Positions 26,941 to 36,090 of a DNA stretch of 64,000 nt are shown piece after piece. The stretch spans positions 62,001 through 126,000 of the forward strand of contig QQVM01000004.1 of assembly GCA_003389385.1 (NCBI GenBank). Direction: 5' to 3'. Below the pieces are notes generated by a model. That model ran no database searches. It saw nothing but the letters and a program-made list of their open reading frames with translations, and was not told where the DNA came from. The stretch comes from Bacteroidota bacterium (lineage in GTDB: Bacteria > Bacteroidota > Bacteroidia > AKYH767-A > 2013-40CM-41-45). Every line of letters starts with the position of its first letter. Position 1 is the first letter of the stretch. A program made the position numbers and the translations under genes.

Positions 26941-28803
26941 ATGAAGATTCTGAAACATTCTTATAAAGCATTGTTATACAGCTGCTTAGTAATTTTAACA
27001 TCTTGTGCTGAAGAAAAAAAGCACGGTAAAATTGTTTACACCGAAGCTGAGATGATAGCTGAATCTTCCAAGGCCAATGAGTTTTTTGCGCACTCCTGGC
27101 AAGGTCGTCTGGAAAGAAATCCTGAACTGCAAACGTTTCTGGGGATAAAGACTGATTACGGTAAATGGTTGGACAGGAGCGATTCTTTTGCAATTCGGGA
27201 ATATCAGATCATCAGTGCTGAACTGAAGGAGCTGAAGTCAAAAATTGATTTTGACAAACTGGATGCAGAAACTCAACTGAGTTTTCGGTGCTTTGAGTTT
27301 GAAGCGCAGCAGGAGATAAACATGTTTCAATGGAGGTTTCACAATTACCCGGTGAACCAAATGGATGGTATACAATCATCTGCTCCAGCCTTGCTAATCA
27401 ATATGCATAATATTGATTCATTAGAGGATGCAGAAGCATACATTTCCAGACTTGACGGAATTCTTGTGATGTTCGATCAGGTGATTGAAGGATTGAAAAT
27501 CCGCGACAGTCTTGGCATTAATCCACCTGCATTTGTATTTCCAAGAGTGATTGAAGATTGCAGGAATATACTCGACGGAGCCCCTTTTAACAACACCGCC
27601 AAGCGAAGTCCGCTTCTTTCAGATTTTATAAACAAGGTGAATGCCTGCTCCAGGATCAATGCCAATGACAAAGCAAGACTTATGCAGCAGGTAAACCAGT
27701 CATTGCTTAAATCTGTCGGTCCTGCATACAATAATCTGATAAAGTTTCTTTCGGAGCTTGAGAAAAAATCTACAGATAATGACGGATGCTGGAAGTTTCC
27801 TGATGGAAATAAGTTTTACAAAGCAGCATTGTACCACGCTATAACCCTTGATATGACACCCGAACAAGTGTATGAATTGGGTGTGAAGGAGGTTGACAGA
27901 ATACATAAGGAGATGCGTCAGATCATGAAAAAGCTCGGATGGAAAGGCGACAGTCTGATTGAGTTTTTTGAATACCTGAGAAAAGACAAGCGTTTCTATT
28001 TTGAAAACAATGACTCAGGAAGAAAAGCTTACATGAAACTTGCGACTGCTATCATCGATACCATGCGTAACAGTCTTGACGATTTGTTTCTCACCAAACC
28101 GAAGGCGAATATCGTAGTGAAGGCCGTTGAGCCTTTCAGGGAAAAATCTGCCGGTGGCGCATTTTATGAAAATCCTGCGATTGACGGATCCCGTCCTGGT
28201 ATATACTACATCAACCTGTATGATATGGCTGACCAGCCAATTTACCAGGCGGAAGCCTTGGCTTATCATGAAGGCATTCCCGGACATCACATGCAGATAG
28301 CCATTGCCCAGGAATTGCAAGGAATACCGGAGTTTCGCAAATACGGAGGCAATGTAGCTTATGTGGAGGGCTGGGCTTTGTATACTGAACTTCTTCCGAA
28401 GGAATACGGCTATTACAAGGATTTGTATTCAGACTTCGGACGACTGTCTAACGAATTGTTCCGTGCAGCCCGGCTTGTGGTTGATGTAGGTATTCACTAT
28501 AAACGATGGAGCAGGGAAAAAGCCACGGAATATTTTTTGCGTAACACATCGAATCCGGAAGGTGATTGCAGAAAAGAGATTGACAGGTACATAGTCTGGC
28601 CGGCTCAGGCGACAGGATATAAGGTTGGGATGAACTACATGCTTGAACTACGTGAGTATTCAAAAGCTCAATTGGGAGAAGAATTTGACATCAGGGAATT
28701 CCATGATGTTATTCTCACATCGGGACCTCTTCCTATGATACTGTTGAAGGAACAGGTGAGAAACTGGGTGGAAAAGAAAAAATCTCGTGCTAATCCAAAT
28801 TAA
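26941..28803 (+). CDS. DUF885 family lipoprotein, gluzincin-like
   Basis: A 620-residue lipoprotein: the signal peptide ends in LTSC with the Cys near residue 22. The body matches the DUF885 family. A metal-binding motif H-E-x-x-P-G-H-H sits near residue 443 (YHEGIPGHHMQ), followed by a conserved YVEGWALYTE helix that supplies a further Glu, as in zinc gluzincins. The family is thought to be carboxypeptidase-like, but I know of little direct biochemistry. Its location between peptidase genes suggests a role in periplasmic peptide breakdown. It converges on the M1 peptidase gene with 16 nt between stops. Confidence 0.88.
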   Translation: MKILKHSYKALLYSCLVILTSCAEEKKHGKIVYTEAEMIAESSKANEFFAHSWQGRLERNPELQTFLGIKTDYGKWLDRSDSFAIREYQIISAELKELKSKIDFDKLDAETQLSFRCFEFEAQQEINMFQWRFHNYPVNQMDGIQSSAPALLINMHNIDSLEDAEAYISRLDGILVMFDQVIEGLKIRDSLGINPPAFVFPRVIEDCRNILDGAPFNNTAKRSPLLSDFINKVNACSRINANDKARLMQQVNQSLLKSVGPAYNNLIKFLSELEKKSTDNDGCWKFPDGNKFYKAALYHAITLDMTPEQVYELGVKEVDRIHKEMRQIMKKLGWKGDSLIEFFEYLRKDKRFYFENNDSGRKAYMKLATAIIDTMRNSLDDLFLTKPKANIVVKAVEPFREKSAGGAFYENPAIDGSRPGIYYINLYDMADQPIYQAEALAYHEGIPGHHMQIAIAQELQGIPEFRKYGGNVAYVEGWALYTELLPKEYGYYKDLYSDFGRLSNELFRAARLVVDVGIHYKRWSREKATEYFLRNTSNPEGDCRKEIDRYIVWPAQATGYKVGMNYMLELREYSKAQLGEEFDIREFHDVILTSGPLPMILLKEQVRNWVEKKKSRANPN

Positions 28804-28819
28804 AGGATAAAGCAGTGGT

Positions 28820-30682
28820 TCAGTTTTGGTACAGTATTTCATCAATTGATGATTGCGTAACCGAGTGATAATTCGGCCTGGATGTTTTGTAAATTTCTTC
28901 AGCCATTTTCCGGCCTTCCGCAGTTTTAATCATTGCCTTGAAAAGCGGCCTTACAAATTTTCTTCTTCCCACTTCATTCAGGAATGATTTCAACACAGGA
29001 TATGCTGGTTCGTAAGCATTGACTACAGCTTTTTCAAGCCAGGCAAATAAAATTTCAGAATTGCTGCTATTTGAAAACTGAAATGTATTGTCAAGCTCCA
29101 GCATTTGTTCAGGCCTCAGCTTTTCCGGCAGAAGATGAATGAAGCGAAGCCACTCGTTGGTGCTGTAATTTTTCGTGTTCAAGGTTGAAGCTTTGTTCCC
29201 TTTTATCCACCTGTCTACTTCCAGCGCAACTTGCTCAAATCTTTCCGATCTGATTTGTGGTGCATTTTCAGGTATTCCCGGACCGTACACCCAGCGTTCA
29301 ATATCTATTGCTTTCTCTGCTGCACTGTCTCCTTTGACTAGTTCCGACCTGTAATATTCAATAAATTGTTCGGTGTTTATTGTTTTGAATGCATTTTGAC
29401 TGAAATGATTTTTTAAAAACTGATCAAACTTTTCTCTCCCAAAAGTTTGTTCCATCAAGACCAACAGCAAACGTCCTTTTTCATAAGCTACTTCATTCAT
29501 GCCCTCATCTGGATCACGACCGTCTAGTTGGAGCTTAAGATGCGAATCAATGCTTCGATCTCCGAATCCCTCAATTGTTTTTTTGAGTTCTTCCACTCCC
29601 AGAAGGAATTGCATGTCAGCGAAATCTTTTCCATATAATGCTTCCATAATACGAGCTTCAAAGTAAACCGTAAATCCTTCGTTTATCCAGAAGTCGTTCC
29701 AGGTTGCGTTAGTCACAAGATTGCCGCTCCAGCTGTGTGCCAGCTCATGCGCTATAAGTGAAGTGAGAGACCGGTCCCCGGCAAGAATTGTCGGCGTAGC
29801 AAATGTAATTCTTGGATTTTCCATGCCACCAAAAGGAAAGCTGGGAGGAAGGACAATCACATCATACTTGTCCCATGCATAAGGTCCGTAAAGACTCTCA
29901 GCAATCTCAAGCATTTTGGGCAAGTCAGAAAATTCATATGTGGCTTTTTCTATGGTGACAGGTTCGGCATACACTCCTGTGCGCCGATCAAGAGGTTCAT
30001 ACACGAAGTCTCCAACCGCTAAAGCAAGGAGATAAGCAGGAATCGGTTGCTTCATTGAAAAGCGGTATAAGCCTTCCGTGTTTTTCTCTGTCGGATTTTC
30101 AGCACTCATCACAGCCATCAATCCCGAAGGAACTTTGACTTCAGCTTCATAGGTGAATCTGATTCCAGGGCTGTCCTGAACAGGTACCCAGGTTCTGGCA
30201 AGTATCGCTTGTGATTGGGTGAAAAGAAAAGGAAACTGCTTTCCCGCAGTTTGTTCCGGAGACAGCCACTGCAATGCGTCTGCTCCATCCGTTGTTGAAT
30301 ATTGAATACTGACAGACTTAGTCTCAGGATGAATCGGAATTATCAGCGCCTGCCCAAGAAACTCCACTTCACTTTCCAGATGAAAGGGACTTACTTTGGA
30401 TTCATCATCAAGTCGAACACCTTCAATCTTCAGGTTACGAGTGTCGAGTATGATTTTGTCTGATTTGGCCCTGTTGCGAAAATGTATTCTTGCATTTCCT
30501 TTCAGTTGTTTCAATTCAAAATTCACTTCAAGTTTAAGATCAAGGTGATGAATTATGGCAGCTGCAGGATCAGCGAAAGAATGAGGATCATTTGTTGCTT
30601 CAGCAATGTTTGGAGTGGTTTTTTGATCTTTCATTTGACAGGATATGAAAATCAGGATTGATATGAGAAGTATTCTATGCAT
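28820..30682 (-). CDS. M1 family aminopeptidase lipoprotein (leukotriene-A4-hydrolase-like)
   Basis: A 620-residue zinc aminopeptidase with a lipobox FISC (Cys near residue 15). The N-terminal beta-saddle domain is followed by the catalytic domain with the exopeptidase motif GGMEN (285-289), the zinc motif HELAH (312-316) and the third ligand Glu335, the exact H-E-x-x-H-x18-E spacing of M1. The C-terminal helical part resembles the leukotriene A4 hydrolase domain. It should trim N-terminal residues from peptides in the periplasm or at the surface. It has no neighbours on its strand and is presumably transcribed alone. Confidence 0.95.
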   Translation of the reverse strand: MHRILLISILIFISCQMKDQKTTPNIAEATNDPHSFADPAAAIIHHLDLKLEVNFELKQLKGNARIHFRNRAKSDKIILDTRNLKIEGVRLDDESKVSPFHLESEVEFLGQALIIPIHPETKSVSIQYSTTDGADALQWLSPEQTAGKQFPFLFTQSQAILARTWVPVQDSPGIRFTYEAEVKVPSGLMAVMSAENPTEKNTEGLYRFSMKQPIPAYLLALAVGDFVYEPLDRRTGVYAEPVTIEKATYEFSDLPKMLEIAESLYGPYAWDKYDVIVLPPSFPFGGMENPRITFATPTILAGDRSLTSLIAHELAHSWSGNLVTNATWNDFWINEGFTVYFEARIMEALYGKDFADMQFLLGVEELKKTIEGFGDRSIDSHLKLQLDGRDPDEGMNEVAYEKGRLLLVLMEQTFGREKFDQFLKNHFSQNAFKTINTEQFIEYYRSELVKGDSAAEKAIDIERWVYGPGIPENAPQIRSERFEQVALEVDRWIKGNKASTLNTKNYSTNEWLRFIHLLPEKLRPEQMLELDNTFQFSNSSNSEILFAWLEKAVVNAYEPAYPVLKSFLNEVGRRKFVRPLFKAMIKTAEGRKMAEEIYKTSRPNYHSVTQSSIDEILYQN

Positions 30683-30841
30683 GATCGATTGAATCGTATA
30701 AAATTAATACTTCTGGCCCGTTTATATACCTAATACTGGTTTTCGAGGATAATAAAAGTAAATCTGGCAGTCCAAACTGTACTTCAGATGAAATGTTTTA
30801 GGCTGAATTGTCTTATCTTTTTATAAATGAGATCAGTATTT

Positions 30842-30849
30842 TATCTTTG
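30842..30849 (+). promoter_or_regulatory. Candidate -7 promoter box
   Basis: TATCTTTG is an exact TAnnTTTG match, 18 nt upstream of the DUF4920 ATG at 30868. The -33 position has only a T-rich tract rather than TTG. Confidence 0.5.
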
Positions 30850-30867
30850 TGCATCAAAATCAATCCT

Positions 30868-31335
30868 ATGAAAAAAGTTACTCTTATCGTCGTTTTTGCA
30901 TTGAGTATGGCAGGCCTCAATCTTGTGAATGCTCAGGATAAAATGTCTTATTTCGGTGAAAAAATTAGTCAGGATGGAGCTATGCCTGTGCAGGATCTTG
31001 CTGATAAGCTTTCAGGAGCTGATACGATTCATGCTAAAATCAGCGGAACAGTAAGCAGCGTATGCCAGAAAAAGGGATGCTGGATTAAGATGGATTTGAA
31101 AAACGGAGAATCAATGATGGTGAGATTTACCGACTATGCATTTTTTCTTCCCAAAGACTGCGCAGGTAAAAAAGTGATATTGGACGGAATGGGATTTGTC
31201 ACAAAAACTTCTGTGGAGGAGTTAAGGCATTATGCAGAGGATGCCGGAAAATCTAAGGAGGAAATAAGTGCTATTGTAAAACCGGAACACCAGATGTCAT
31301 TTGAGGCAAGTGGAGTAATTCTATACAATGAATAA
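30868..31335 (+). CDS. DUF4920 domain exported protein
   Basis: A 155-residue exported protein with a clear signal peptide (about 21 residues, ending VNAQ). The mature part is a DUF4920 domain with the conserved core VCQKKGCW, in which two Cys probably bind a metal or form a disulfide. I place the start at ATG 30868 because it gives the classical signal peptide and lies just after a -7 box; the in-frame start at 30808 would add an implausible extension. Its stop overlaps the start of a CxxCH protein by 8 nt. That coupling suggests a redox role, but the exact function is unknown. Confidence 0.83.
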   Translation: MKKVTLIVVFALSMAGLNLVNAQDKMSYFGEKISQDGAMPVQDLADKLSGADTIHAKISGTVSSVCQKKGCWIKMDLKNGESMMVRFTDYAFFLPKDCAGKKVILDGMGFVTKTSVEELRHYAEDAGKSKEEISAIVKPEHQMSFEASGVILYNE

Positions 31336-31786
31336 AGAAAAATTCATTCTTGTTGCCCTGGTGATCTTGTCATATATGGGTATTTGGCAGGTTGTGTCTG
31401 GGCGCACTGAGTCCACTCATCAGATTTCAATTGCGGATACTTCTGATGTAAATCCAAATGGATCCAGTGAGTTGTCCATGCTCATGCGCGACATGTTTGA
31501 GCATGCCGCGCTTGCAAAGAAAATGCTTGCAGAGAATAAGAAGATTGATGTTTATCCTGAAAATTTCGATAAGATTTATACTGCTGCACCGACTGATGAT
31601 GAAACAAAGAATTCTTTTTACGACACTTTTGCAGATATTTACTTAAAAGCACTCAAAGGCTATGTGAATTCAAGCAATGCGGATCTAAAAGAAGATTACA
31701 ATAATCTTGTGAACACCTGTCTGGCGTGTCATTCCACACATTGCCCTGGGCCTGTGCCCAGAATAAAAAAGCTGTTAGTAAAATAA
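31328..31786 (+). CDS. Exported haem protein with C-terminal CxxCH
   Basis: A 152-residue protein with an N-terminal signal anchor (about residues 5-24). The rest is mostly helical, with one haem motif CLACH at 131-135 very near the C-terminus and an N-terminal Met-rich helix around residues 51-55. A helical bundle with a C-terminal CxxCH is the layout of cytochrome c' and c556, not of ordinary class I cytochromes c. I infer that fold from the layout only. Its ATG overlaps the DUF4920 stop by 8 nt, so the two are translationally coupled. A terminator follows immediately. Confidence 0.8.
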   Translation: MNKEKFILVALVILSYMGIWQVVSGRTESTHQISIADTSDVNPNGSSELSMLMRDMFEHAALAKKMLAENKKIDVYPENFDKIYTAAPTDDETKNSFYDTFADIYLKALKGYVNSSNADLKEDYNNLVNTCLACHSTHCPGPVPRIKKLLVK

Positions 31787-31787
31787 G

Positions 31788-31815
31788 AAAAACCGGAAAT
31801 TCTCCGGTTTTTTTA
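31788..31815. terminator. Terminator between the haem protein gene and sdhB
   Basis: AAAAACCGGA and TCCGGTTTTTTT form a stem with a short loop between convergent genes. It can stop transcription from both sides. Confidence 0.85.
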
Positions 31816-31818
31816 TGT

Positions 31819-32574
31819 TCATTTTTTAAGGCTGGCGGAAACATAATCCCTGTTCAGCCTTGCGATATGCGATATTGAAATCCCTTTTGGGCATTCTGCT
31901 TCACATGCACCGGTATTGGTGCAACTTCCGAAACCTGCTTCATCATGCGCTTCAACCATTTTCAGTACACGAATATCTTTCTCTGGTTTTCCCTGAGGCA
32001 ATAAAGAGAGTTGTGAAACTTTAGCAGCAGTGAAAAGCATGGCTGATGCGTTTTTACAGGCGGCTACACATGCACCACAACCTATGCAGGCAGCTGCGTC
32101 AAAAGCTTCATCAGCCACAACTTTCGGGACAGGGATGCTGTTCGCATCAGGTGCATTGCCTGTATTCACAGAAATATATCCTCCTGCCTGAATGATTTTT
32201 TCAAATCCAGAACGGTCTACAACCAGATCCTTAATTATTGGGAATGCAGCCGCTCTCCATGGCTCTATTGTTACGGTTTCTCCGTCGCTGAAAAAACGCA
32301 TGTGAAGCTGGCATGTGGTTGTGCCTTTCAAAGGACCGTGTGGCCTGCCGTTGATGTACATTGAGCACATGCCGCATATGCCTTCCCTGCAGTCGTGATC
32401 AAATGCCACCGGATCTTTGCCTTCTCTGATCAGGCGATCGTTCAGTACGTCCATCATTTCCAGGAAGGACATATGAGTATTCACTCCAGGCATATCATAA
32501 GTTTCAAAATATCCTTTTGTGACTGTGTTTTTCTGACGCCAGATTTTTAATTTTAAATTGATCGTTTCCTCCAT
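31819..32574 (-). CDS. sdhB: Succinate dehydrogenase/fumarate reductase iron-sulfur subunit
   Basis: A 251-residue iron-sulfur subunit that passes electrons from the flavoprotein to the quinone site in the membrane subunit. A plant-ferredoxin-like domain binds the [2Fe-2S] cluster through CREGICGMC and a downstream Cys in TTCQL. The C-terminal domain binds [4Fe-4S] and [3Fe-4S] clusters through [11 protein letters not shown] and [14 protein letters not shown]. It is the last gene of sdhC-sdhA-sdhB and lies 23 nt after sdhA. The sequence looks like the B-type enzymes common in Bacteroidota, which may work as succinate dehydrogenase or fumarate reductase. Confidence 0.96.
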   Translation of the reverse strand: MEETINLKLKIWRQKNTVTKGYFETYDMPGVNTHMSFLEMMDVLNDRLIREGKDPVAFDHDCREGICGMCSMYINGRPHGPLKGTTTCQLHMRFFSDGETVTIEPWRAAAFPIIKDLVVDRSGFEKIIQAGGYISVNTGNAPDANSIPVPKVVADEAFDAAACIGCGACVAACKNASAMLFTAAKVSQLSLLPQGKPEKDIRVLKMVEAHDEAGFGSCTNTGACEAECPKGISISHIARLNRDYVSASLKK

Positions 32575-32597
32575 CTGTGGATTCTTAATAATTTGAT

Positions 32598-34517
32598 TTA
32601 TTTATAGCTTCTTTGTGAAGGGTGTACCACTTCAAAATGAAGTTCTTCCTTATTCAAAACAGGCTCAGCATTTTCACCTGCAAATTCCCATGCAGAAACA
32701 AAGCTGAAATTTTCATCATCACGGCGTGCTTCTCCGTCTTCAGTTTGAGATTCTTCTCTGAAGTGACCACCACAAGATTCTCTTCGGTTCAGGGCGTCTC
32801 TCACCATGAGTTCTCCAAGCTCAATGAAATCTGCCACACGACCGGCTTTGTCAAGCTCAGGGTTAAATTCGTTTATACTGCCAGGAATTTTTACGTCGCT
32901 CCAGAATTCAGCTTTTAGGTCTTTCAGCATTTGCAAAGCCTTAGTGAGTCCTTCCTGATTTCTTGCCATTCCGCAATAATCCCACATAATCTTTCCGAGT
33001 TTTTTGTGAAGATCTTCCACTGTCTGCCGGCCCTTTACATTCATCATCCTGTTGATTCTTTCCTTCGCAGCGTTTTCAGCCTCGTCAAATGCCGGATGAG
33101 TCACGGGAGTAACAGGGTTTCGGATTTCATCTGCGAGATATTCTCCGAGTGTGTATGGGATCACAAAATAGCCGTCAGCAAGACCTTGCATCAATGCTGA
33201 TGCACCAAGCCTGTTTGCTCCGTGATCCGAGAAATTGCATTCGCCCAGTGCATATAATCCTTTTACCGTGGTCATGAGATTGTAGTCAACCCACAATCCG
33301 CCCATTGTATAATGCACGGCAGGATATATTCTCATAGGCGTGGAGTAAGGATCTTCGCCGGTGATTTTTTCATACATCTCAAACAAGTTACCATAACGTT
33401 CACTGATCACATCTCTTCCAAGGCGATTGATTGAATCTCTGAAATCAAGGTACACGGCAAGTCCGGATGAGCCTACACCGCGGCCTTCATCGCAGGCCTG
33501 CTTGGCTGCACGGCTGGCCACATCACGAGGAACGAGATTTCCAAATGCAGGATACCTTCTTTCGAGATAATAGTCGCGTTCATCATCTGGTATCTCGGAA
33601 GGTTTTCTCTTATCTCCCTGTGCTTTCGGTACCCACACTCTGCCATCATTTCTAAGACTTTCGCTCATCAGCGTAAGCTTGGACTGATATTCACCGGATA
33701 CCGGAATACAGGTAGGGTGAATTTGCGTGAAGCATGGATTTCCGAAGAAAGCCCCCTTCTTATATGCCTTCCATCCTGCCGTGACGTTGCTACCCATCGC
33801 GTTTGTAGAAAGGTAGAACACATTACCATAACCACCGGTACAAAGCAAAACTGCATGAGCGGAGTGCCTCTCTATTTCACCACTGATCAGGTCGCGAACT
33901 ATTATCCCTTTGGCAACATTGTCGACCGTAACCAACTCAATCATTTCATGACGATTGTACATTCTAACCTGTCCTTTGGCAATTTGCCTTGACAAAGCGC
34001 TGTAAGCACCCAACAATAATTGTTGTCCGGTTTGCCCTCTTGCGTAAAAGGTTCTCGATACCTGTACACCTCCAAAAGACCTGTTGTCCAGCAGACCGCC
34101 GTATTCACGCGCAAATGGAACGCCCTGCGCAACGCACTGGTCGATGATGGCAGCTGACACTTCTGCGAGACGGTAGACATTAGCCTCTCTTGCCCTGTAA
34201 TCACCGCCTTTTACTGTATCATAAAACAAGCGGTACACACTGTCACCGTCATTGGAATAGTTTTTTGCGGCATTGATTCCGCCTTGTGCTGCTATTGAGT
34301 GAGCACGACGCGGACTGTCCTGAAAACAGAAACATTTTACCTTATATCCAAGTTCTCCAAGTGTCGCTGCTGCTGAGGCTCCTGCCAAACCAGATCCGAC
34401 TACAATCACCTCGAGTTTTCTTTTATTGGCCGGGTTTACAAGCTTGACACTGGATTTGTAATCCCTCCATTTATTTTCCAGTGATCCTGCAGGTATTTTC
34501 GAATCTAATTTTCCCAT
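32598..34517 (-). CDS. sdhA: Succinate dehydrogenase/fumarate reductase flavoprotein subunit
   Basis: A 639-residue flavoprotein that oxidises succinate to fumarate, or the reverse, on the cytoplasmic face. The N-terminal FAD fold has [10 protein letters not shown], and the covalent-flavin His lies in [13 protein letters not shown]. The substrate-binding capping domain includes [11 protein letters not shown] and [11 protein letters not shown]. The length is typical for B-type enzymes. It sits between the cytochrome b gene (80 nt upstream) and the iron-sulfur gene on one strand. Confidence 0.97.
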   Translation of the reverse strand: MGKLDSKIPAGSLENKWRDYKSSVKLVNPANKRKLEVIVVGSGLAGASAAATLGELGYKVKCFCFQDSPRRAHSIAAQGGINAAKNYSNDGDSVYRLFYDTVKGGDYRAREANVYRLAEVSAAIIDQCVAQGVPFAREYGGLLDNRSFGGVQVSRTFYARGQTGQQLLLGAYSALSRQIAKGQVRMYNRHEMIELVTVDNVAKGIIVRDLISGEIERHSAHAVLLCTGGYGNVFYLSTNAMGSNVTAGWKAYKKGAFFGNPCFTQIHPTCIPVSGEYQSKLTLMSESLRNDGRVWVPKAQGDKRKPSEIPDDERDYYLERRYPAFGNLVPRDVASRAAKQACDEGRGVGSSGLAVYLDFRDSINRLGRDVISERYGNLFEMYEKITGEDPYSTPMRIYPAVHYTMGGLWVDYNLMTTVKGLYALGECNFSDHGANRLGASALMQGLADGYFVIPYTLGEYLADEIRNPVTPVTHPAFDEAENAAKERINRMMNVKGRQTVEDLHKKLGKIMWDYCGMARNQEGLTKALQMLKDLKAEFWSDVKIPGSINEFNPELDKAGRVADFIELGELMVRDALNRRESCGGHFREESQTEDGEARRDDENFSFVSAWEFAGENAEPVLNKEELHFEVVHPSQRSYK

Positions 34518-34597
34518 TTGGAGATTGAATTTTTAATGTATGGTTGTTAAAAACGCTTCTTGTTTTAATTTTAATTGACAAAATTCCGGATGATAAA

Positions 34598-35281
34598 TTA
34601 TCCTCCTAGAATATTCGTAGCAATACCGAACATATCGAAATAGAAGATGACCGGAAATGAAGAGAAACCTATCATGATTAGCAGTGAAAAAACTGTTCCT
34701 GCAATCTTGAGTGGCTTAAGGTATTTGTGGTTATTAAGTCCCAGTGTCTGAAATGCGGATTGAAATCCATGGTTGAGATGTGCGCCAAGAAGGACCATGG
34801 CAACAAGATACAAGGCTGCGTACCAATTCGATTGAAAGGCAGCTGCCACATCATAAGCGATGCTGTTCTCTGCATGAAAAATTCTGTGAGGCACAAAAAA
34901 TGTGCGAAGGTGAATAATCAGAAAAATAAAAATAATTGAACCTGTGAGACCCATGTTTCTGGAAAACCAAGAACTGTCTCCGCTTTGCCTGCTTACCTGA
35001 TATGCAACCGGCCTTGCACGTTTGTTATGCAGTGTGAGATAGAGACCATCAATTACGTGAATGATAATTCCTGCAAAAAGTCCGAACTCAATAGTTCGGA
35101 TGATAATATTACCGGTAAGGAATTTTGTCCATTCAATGTATGCCTGGCCTCCGTCCATCTTGTACAAAAGCAAGTTTGCATATAAATGTTCTATGAGAAA
35201 GAGGCAAAGAAACAATCCTGTTAATGCCATTACTAATTTGCGTCCTACTGTAGTATAGAACATTTTAAGTGATGCAATCAT
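34598..35281 (-). CDS. sdhC: Succinate dehydrogenase cytochrome b subunit
   Basis: A 227-residue membrane anchor with five hydrophobic helices, the single-polypeptide cytochrome b of B-type succinate:quinone oxidoreductases. His residues within helices (IEHLYANL, IIHVIDGLYL, LIIHLRTFF, GAHLNHGFQ) are placed to bind two haems b, as known for this class. It is the promoter-proximal gene of the sdhC-sdhA-sdhB run. The upstream gap to the divergent HNH gene is 152 nt and should hold its promoter, though I could not identify a convincing box. Confidence 0.94.
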   Translation of the reverse strand: MIASLKMFYTTVGRKLVMALTGLFLCLFLIEHLYANLLLYKMDGGQAYIEWTKFLTGNIIIRTIEFGLFAGIIIHVIDGLYLTLHNKRARPVAYQVSRQSGDSSWFSRNMGLTGSIIFIFLIIHLRTFFVPHRIFHAENSIAYDVAAAFQSNWYAALYLVAMVLLGAHLNHGFQSAFQTLGLNNHKYLKPLKIAGTVFSLLIMIGFSSFPVIFYFDMFGIATNILGG

Positions 35282-35370
35282 GATGATGGTACATTTAATA
35301 TTGTGAAGGCTTGCAAATCAGTCTGAACAATATTCCGGAATTTTGGTTTAGTGATAGGCAAATGTAAAGT

Positions 35371-35401
35371 CCCCTTCTCTTATTTCAAAAAAAGGAAGGG
35401 G
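35371..35401. repeat. Inverted repeat between sdhC and the HNH gene
   Basis: CCCCTTC at 35371-35377 pairs with GAAGGGG at 35395-35401 around a 17-nt AT-rich loop. It lies 33 nt before the ATG of the HNH gene and has no T tract after it in either direction, so it reads more as a leader hairpin or operator than as a terminator. Confidence 0.45.
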
Positions 35402-35433
35402 ATTCAAAATAATAATCTTTAAAAATTTCAGCT

Positions 35434-35988
35434 ATGACAAAAACTCCAAAAAATGAAAAGTGGAAGCTAATTAAACTGAACGTCAAATTTGACCGGACAA
35501 AGTATGCAGTGTCTGATCATGGAAGGGTGAAAAGTTTCAAGGAGGATATTACTGACGGCAAGATTTTAAAAGGCACAATAGTTAATGGTTATCCAGCGTT
35601 GAAGCTGAAAATCAGAGAGAAAGACATTCAGTTTTACATTCACAAGCTTGTAGCTGAGCATTTTCTGAATCACAGGAAGAAGAACCAGACTTATGTCATC
35701 CACCGTGATCATGATAAAATGAATAACAGGCTGAGCAATTTGCGTTGGGCCAGTAAAGATGAGATGCATTCCCATCAGCAAAAAAGTCCACATGTAAAAT
35801 CATACCGTTCAAGAACCCGCCTGAAAGGCCATAAACTTACAGCGGCCAAAGTGAGGAGCATCAAGCAGAAAATTTTCTCTCCAAAGCGTCAGGTACGTTT
35901 GAAGGATATCGCTAATGAGTTTGGAATCAGTGAAATGCAGCTATACAGGATCAAGTCTGGCGAGAATTGGGGGCACATTGATTATTAA
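35434..35988 (+). CDS. NUMOD4-HNH endonuclease-like protein with C-terminal helix-turn-helix
   Basis: A 184-residue protein of the free-standing homing-endonuclease type. The N-terminal NUMOD4 motif (about residues 8-60) shows W-K-L-I and YAVSDHGRVKSF with NGYPALKL. An HNH_3-like nuclease core follows, with H-K-L-V-A and HRDHDKMNNRLSNLRW (about residues 70-110). The C-terminus has a helix-turn-helix resembling phage or intron DNA-binding modules (KDIANEFGISEMQLYRIKSG). The usual N-x-x-H pattern appears intact. It sits alone between sdhC and nrdA with its own downstream hairpin and no interrupted gene beside it. The activity and target are unknown. Confidence 0.87.
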   Translation: MTKTPKNEKWKLIKLNVKFDRTKYAVSDHGRVKSFKEDITDGKILKGTIVNGYPALKLKIREKDIQFYIHKLVAEHFLNHRKKNQTYVIHRDHDKMNNRLSNLRWASKDEMHSHQQKSPHVKSYRSRTRLKGHKLTAAKVRSIKQKIFSPKRQVRLKDIANEFGISEMQLYRIKSGENWGHIDY

Positions 35989-36039
35989 ACCAGTTTATTT
36001 GATGCAATAGCATAGTAATGGCAGCCTTGATGAAAGAAA

Positions 36040-36070
36040 AAAGCCCTGAAGCATTATGCATCAGGGCTTT
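36040..36070. terminator. Terminator between the HNH gene and nrdA
   Basis: AAAGCCCTGA (36040-36049) pairs perfectly with TCAGGGCTTT (36061-36070) between convergent genes. It probably serves both. Confidence 0.85.
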
Positions 36071-36090
36071 GTTCATGGCAAAAGCTAAGA

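Noticed and set aside
35371-35401. The dyad before the HNH gene as a terminator
   Set aside because: There is no T tract after the stem on either strand, and the next gene's ATG follows closely.
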